A stretch of DNA of 64,000 nucleotides from Aliiglaciecola sp041538045. Lineage in GTDB: Bacteria > Pseudomonadota > Gammaproteobacteria > Enterobacterales > Alteromonadaceae. Shown here piece by piece: positions 61,715 through 64,000 of the stretch (position 1 is the stretch's first letter; every line of letters begins with the position of its first letter). Below the pieces are notes generated by a model that did no database searches, was not told where the DNA came from, and saw nothing but the letters and a program-made list of their open reading frames with translations. The stretch covers positions 62,001-126,000 of the forward strand of contig NZ_JBGOSE010000009.1 in NCBI RefSeq assembly GCF_041538045.1. Reading direction: 5' to 3'. The position numbers and the translations under genes are program-made.

Positions 61715-62350
61715 TTATGCTGCCCCCTCGGCTTCTGAACCGATAATTACGGTATTATCATCAACATATTGATAAGGCGGTACAACCAGATTCAAAGGTG
61801 CAGGTACACCGTCGAAAACACGACCAGCCATATCAAATTTAGAGCCGTGACAAGGACAGAAGAATCCTTCGTCGACGCCTTCAACGTATTCAGCAAATGC
61901 GCCATCAGTTAAATGCTGAGGAGAGCACCCTAGGTGAGTACAAATTCCCACTAGAATCAAATACTCTTCTTTTAAAGAACGATAGCGGTTTTTAGCAAAT
62001 GCTGGCTGCTGCTCTTGCTCAGAATCAGGGTCCTTAAGAATATCTTCATGTTTAGCTAATGAAGCTAGTAATTCTGGCGTACGCCTTACAACCCAAACTG
62101 GTTTGCTTCGCCAGATAACGCGAATCATTTGCCCAGGCTGAATCTTGCCAATGTCAATTTGCACATCGGCACCAGCGGCCTTAGCTCTTTCGCTAGGGCT
62201 CCATGAACCAATAAAAGGTACAGCTACACCAACGACACCAGCAGCGCCAACAACTGAAGTTGCTACGGTAAGGAAACGGCGCCTAGGGTTGTCTTGAGGC
62301 TGATTGTCATTATTTGACGAATCATTTGTATCGACAGACACATTGCTCAT
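61715..62350 (-). CDS. petA: Rieske iron-sulfur subunit of the bc1 complex
   Basis: The 211-residue product has an N-terminal Tat-type signal with RRRFL and an anchor (ATSVVGAAGVVGVAVPF). The 2Fe-2S ligands are in CTHLGC and CPCHGSKFD. It moves electrons from quinol to cytochrome c1. The leading residues are hydrophilic, as is usual. GGAGAAGAG lies upstream. It heads petABC. Confidence 0.97.
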   Translation of the reverse strand: MSNVSVDTNDSSNNDNQPQDNPRRRFLTVATSVVGAAGVVGVAVPFIGSWSPSERAKAAGADVQIDIGKIQPGQMIRVIWRSKPVWVVRRTPELLASLAKHEDILKDPDSEQEQQPAFAKNRYRSLKEEYLILVGICTHLGCSPQHLTDGAFAEYVEGVDEGFFCPCHGSKFDMAGRVFDGVPAPLNLVVPPYQYVDDNTVIIGSEAEGAA

Positions 62351-62477
62351 CCACTCTTCTCCAAGTTCGGATTTAGTGATACTTCTTGAACATAAAAAGT
62401 TGGTTCCGATAGCGATTTGCTAACAGGTAACTCGCACAAGAAATTACGGTTTTGTTGAATTTATCTATTAACATGAA

Positions 62478-62507
62478 ATGATAAAAGAAAACCCCTAATA
62501 AAGACAA
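62478..62507 (-). promoter_or_regulatory. candidate pet operon promoter
   Basis: On the minus strand TTGTCT is followed, after 18 nt, by TATCAT, about 128 nt upstream of petA. The match is moderate. The rest of the 62351-62603 gap shows nothing else clear. Confidence 0.35.
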
Positions 62508-62603
62508 GGAATTAAGTAAATATTCCTAAGTTTTATAGGATTAATCTACTCTGAGGCAATTGAATTAAATGTAATAGACATAAAAACACAAATTTTTAAC
62601 AAT

Positions 62604-62630
62604 AAAAAACCCAGCGTTGCTGGGTTTTTT
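62604..62630 (-). terminator. intrinsic terminator after rpsI
   Basis: CCCAGC and GCTGGG pair around GTT, flanked by six A and six T. It ends the rplM-rpsI operon. Confidence 0.9.
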
Positions 62631-62651
62631 GAAATATTCGTAACGTAAAAA

Positions 62652-63044
62652 TTAACGTTTTGAGTATTGAGGACGCTTACGTGCTTTATGAAGACCCACT
62701 TTCTTACGCTCAACTTTACGTGCATCACGAGTTACAAACCCGGCTTTACGTAGCGCTGGACGAAGTGCTTCGTCATATTCCATCAATGCACGAGTAATAC
62801 CGTGACGGATTGCACCAGCTTGACCACTAATACCACCACCGGCTACGGTGACGTATAGGTCAAATTTATCAGTCATTTCAACTAGCTCAAGTGGCTGACG
62901 AACAACCATGCGTGCTGTTTCACGACCGAAGAAAACATCCAAAGGACGCTTGTTAACTACAATGTTACCACTACCTGGACGTAGAAAAACACGAGCGGTA
63001 GAGCTTTTGCGACGGCCTGTGCCGTAGTATTGAGTATCTGCCAT
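62652..63044 (-). CDS. rpsI: 30S ribosomal protein S9
   Basis: The 130-residue product is S9: YYGTGRRKSSTARVFLRPGSG at the start, VAGGGISGQAGAIRHGITRAL mid-protein and the basic tail ending KRPQYSKR, which reaches the ribosomal P site. Length equals that of E. coli S9. It is 11 nt downstream of rplM. Confidence 0.98.
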   Translation of the reverse strand: MADTQYYGTGRRKSSTARVFLRPGSGNIVVNKRPLDVFFGRETARMVVRQPLELVEMTDKFDLYVTVAGGGISGQAGAIRHGITRALMEYDEALRPALRKAGFVTRDARKVERKKVGLHKARKRPQYSKR

Positions 63045-63055
63045 TTTTCTGCTCC

Positions 63056-63484
63056 TTAAATGTCTAGAACTTGAGGCTGTTGAGCAGCATGTGAATGCTC
63101 AGTACCAGCGTACACTTTCATTTTGCGGAACATAGCACGTCCAAGAGGACCTTTAGGCAACATACCTTTTACCGCTTTCTCGATGATCATTTCAGGCTTG
63201 TGAGCTTGAAGTTTCTCAAATGTTGTATCTTTCAATCCACCTGGGTAACCAGTGTAGGAATAATAGATTTTGTTCTGTGCCTTACGGCCAGTAACAGTCA
63301 CTTTATCAGCATTGATTACGATAATGTAATCACCAGTGTCAACATGAGGAGTGTACTCTGGCTTATGCTTACCGCGTAAACGTATCGCGATTTCTGTGGC
63401 CAAACGGCCTAGTGTTTTGTCTGCGGCGTCAACCACATACCAGTCGCGTTTTACCGTCTCTGGTTTTGCAACAAAAGTTTTCAT
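63056..63484 (-). CDS. rplM: 50S ribosomal protein L13
   Basis: The 142-residue product is L13: MKTFVAKPETVKRDWYVVDA at the start and GRLATEIAIRLRGKHKPEYTPHVDTGDYIIVINA. It assembles early on 23S rRNA. It heads the rplM-rpsI operon. In E. coli L13 represses its own translation by binding the rplM leader; the long leader here allows similar control. Confidence 0.98.
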   Translation of the reverse strand: MKTFVAKPETVKRDWYVVDAADKTLGRLATEIAIRLRGKHKPEYTPHVDTGDYIIVINADKVTVTGRKAQNKIYYSYTGYPGGLKDTTFEKLQAHKPEMIIEKAVKGMLPKGPLGRAMFRKMKVYAGTEHSHAAQQPQVLDI

Positions 63485-63623
63485 TTTAAAATACCCGAAA
63501 TATATAAATTGTTACTGGTTAATTTTCTGCTTTGGTTAAATATCAAGTGCATTGCATCGATATTTCGCCATCCAGAAAACCTCTTAAATCAATATTTTGA
63601 CCCCTTCGAGTCGATTGATTCTT

Positions 63624-63667
63624 CCACTTTCCCAAAGTGGGCGTAACTGGGCAGGGCGCGAATTATA
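63624..63667 (-). promoter_or_regulatory. rplM promoter and leader hairpin
   Basis: On the minus strand TATAAT (63667-63662) is followed by a GC-rich discriminator (TCGCGCCC), typical of stringently controlled ribosomal promoters. The -35 is not clear. The roughly 170-nt leader to rplM contains a hairpin CCACTTT/AAAGTGG (63624-63640). Confidence 0.65.
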
Positions 63668-63991
63668 CAGAAGTTTTCATAAAACGCGAGGGGGTATTGC
63701 AAGTTTTTTAGCCAATAATGGTAATCAATTCATATTCTATTCATTTAATCTGATCCATTGTATGCCCTAATCTCGTTGCAATAACATTAAATAAATTCTG
63801 AAAATAACACTAATGGGCGCACAACAGCCGATGCATACCCAGCTCATAAATTTACTCGGAATTAGGGAAATAACCTTGTTTAAGATATATTGCGCTAGAT
63901 GATTAAACCTTAGGTAAATTCTAGGGTCATAACTTGCACTATTTAGAATATGTGTTTTGAGTTATTACAACTTTTCTATGGAGTCCGTTAG

Positions 63992-64000
63992 ATGAATTAC
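63992..64000 (+). CDS. possible start of a gene running out of the window
   Basis: ATG at 63992 is preceded by GGAG, about 8 nt upstream, and the frame (M-N-Y) is open to the window end. Only three codons are visible, so nothing can be said about the product. The 63720-63980 stretch before it is AT-rich with no clear feature. Confidence 0.25.

Noticed and set aside
1..64000. tRNA, rRNA, CRISPR arrays, prophage or insertion sequences
   Set aside because: No cloverleaf, no spaced direct repeats and no transposase or integrase motif were seen by eye; short or diverged examples could be missed without a search.

Overview
The window is a stretch of chromosome from a low-to-moderate GC marine gammaproteobacterium, most likely an Alteromonadaceae member (Paraglaciecola/Glaciecola/Alteromonas type). 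The housekeeping proteins follow E. coli in length and motif positions (RsmE, GshB, SspA/SspB, transaldolase, Pgi, ThrABC, xylose isomerase). Several small families are typical of Alteromonadales and Vibrionales (DUF2989, DUF3545, DUF4426), and spermidine-type polyamines are made by the carboxy(nor)spermidine route. I see no prophage, insertion sequence, CRISPR array, rRNA or tRNA gene.

Layout. 0-9 kb: a lipoprotein M48 protease, MscS channel, small membrane protein, RsmE, and three two-component genes (a soluble GAF histidine kinase converging on a DesK/DesR-like pair). 7.8-14.5 kb: a xylose catabolic island (xylR, xylB, xylA, a secreted ThuA-domain protein and a sugar:H+ symporter). 14.7-23.5 kb: Lrp-type regulator divergent from a cysteine synthase, gshB-yqgE-ruvX, pilT-pilU, and yggS-proC-yggT-DUF4426. 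23.5-27.6 kb: a PotD-like solute-binding protein followed by a TorS-like hybrid histidine kinase, with no ABC transporter genes. 27.7-39 kb: lytic transglycosylase, yaaA, tal-pgi, a 56-residue DUF3545 gene, ung, and a complete thrL-thrA-thrB-thrC operon with its leader peptide and attenuator hairpin. 39.4-45.3 kb: universal stress protein with an FNR-like box, a MarR/DUF2798/siderophore-interacting-protein unit, a ChaC-like enzyme, an OprC-like TonB receptor with a copper-site signature, and a decayed receiver-domain pseudogene. 45.3-53.9 kb: aceK, D-cysteine desulfhydrase-like gene, pnuC, the carboxynorspermidine dehydrogenase/decarboxylase pair, an EamA transporter, apbE and rsmI. 54-64 kb: lpoA-yraN-diaA-dolP, DUF2989, sspAB, the cytochrome bc1 operon (petABC) and rplM-rpsI.

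The most interesting unit is the solute-binding protein plus hybrid kinase (23.5-27.6 kb). It looks like a periplasmic-binding-protein-dependent sensor, comparable in design to TorT/TorS and, by the PotD-like fold of the binding protein, to NspS/MbaA polyamine sensing. The same window encodes carboxynorspermidine synthesis, so a polyamine ligand is a reasonable but untested guess. Other points needing a second look are a structured leader in front of the copper-type TonB receptor, a triply broken CheY-like pseudogene, perfect dyads next to several regulators, and four gene overlaps of exactly 14 nt. All product calls are from reading motifs by eye; no database search was run.
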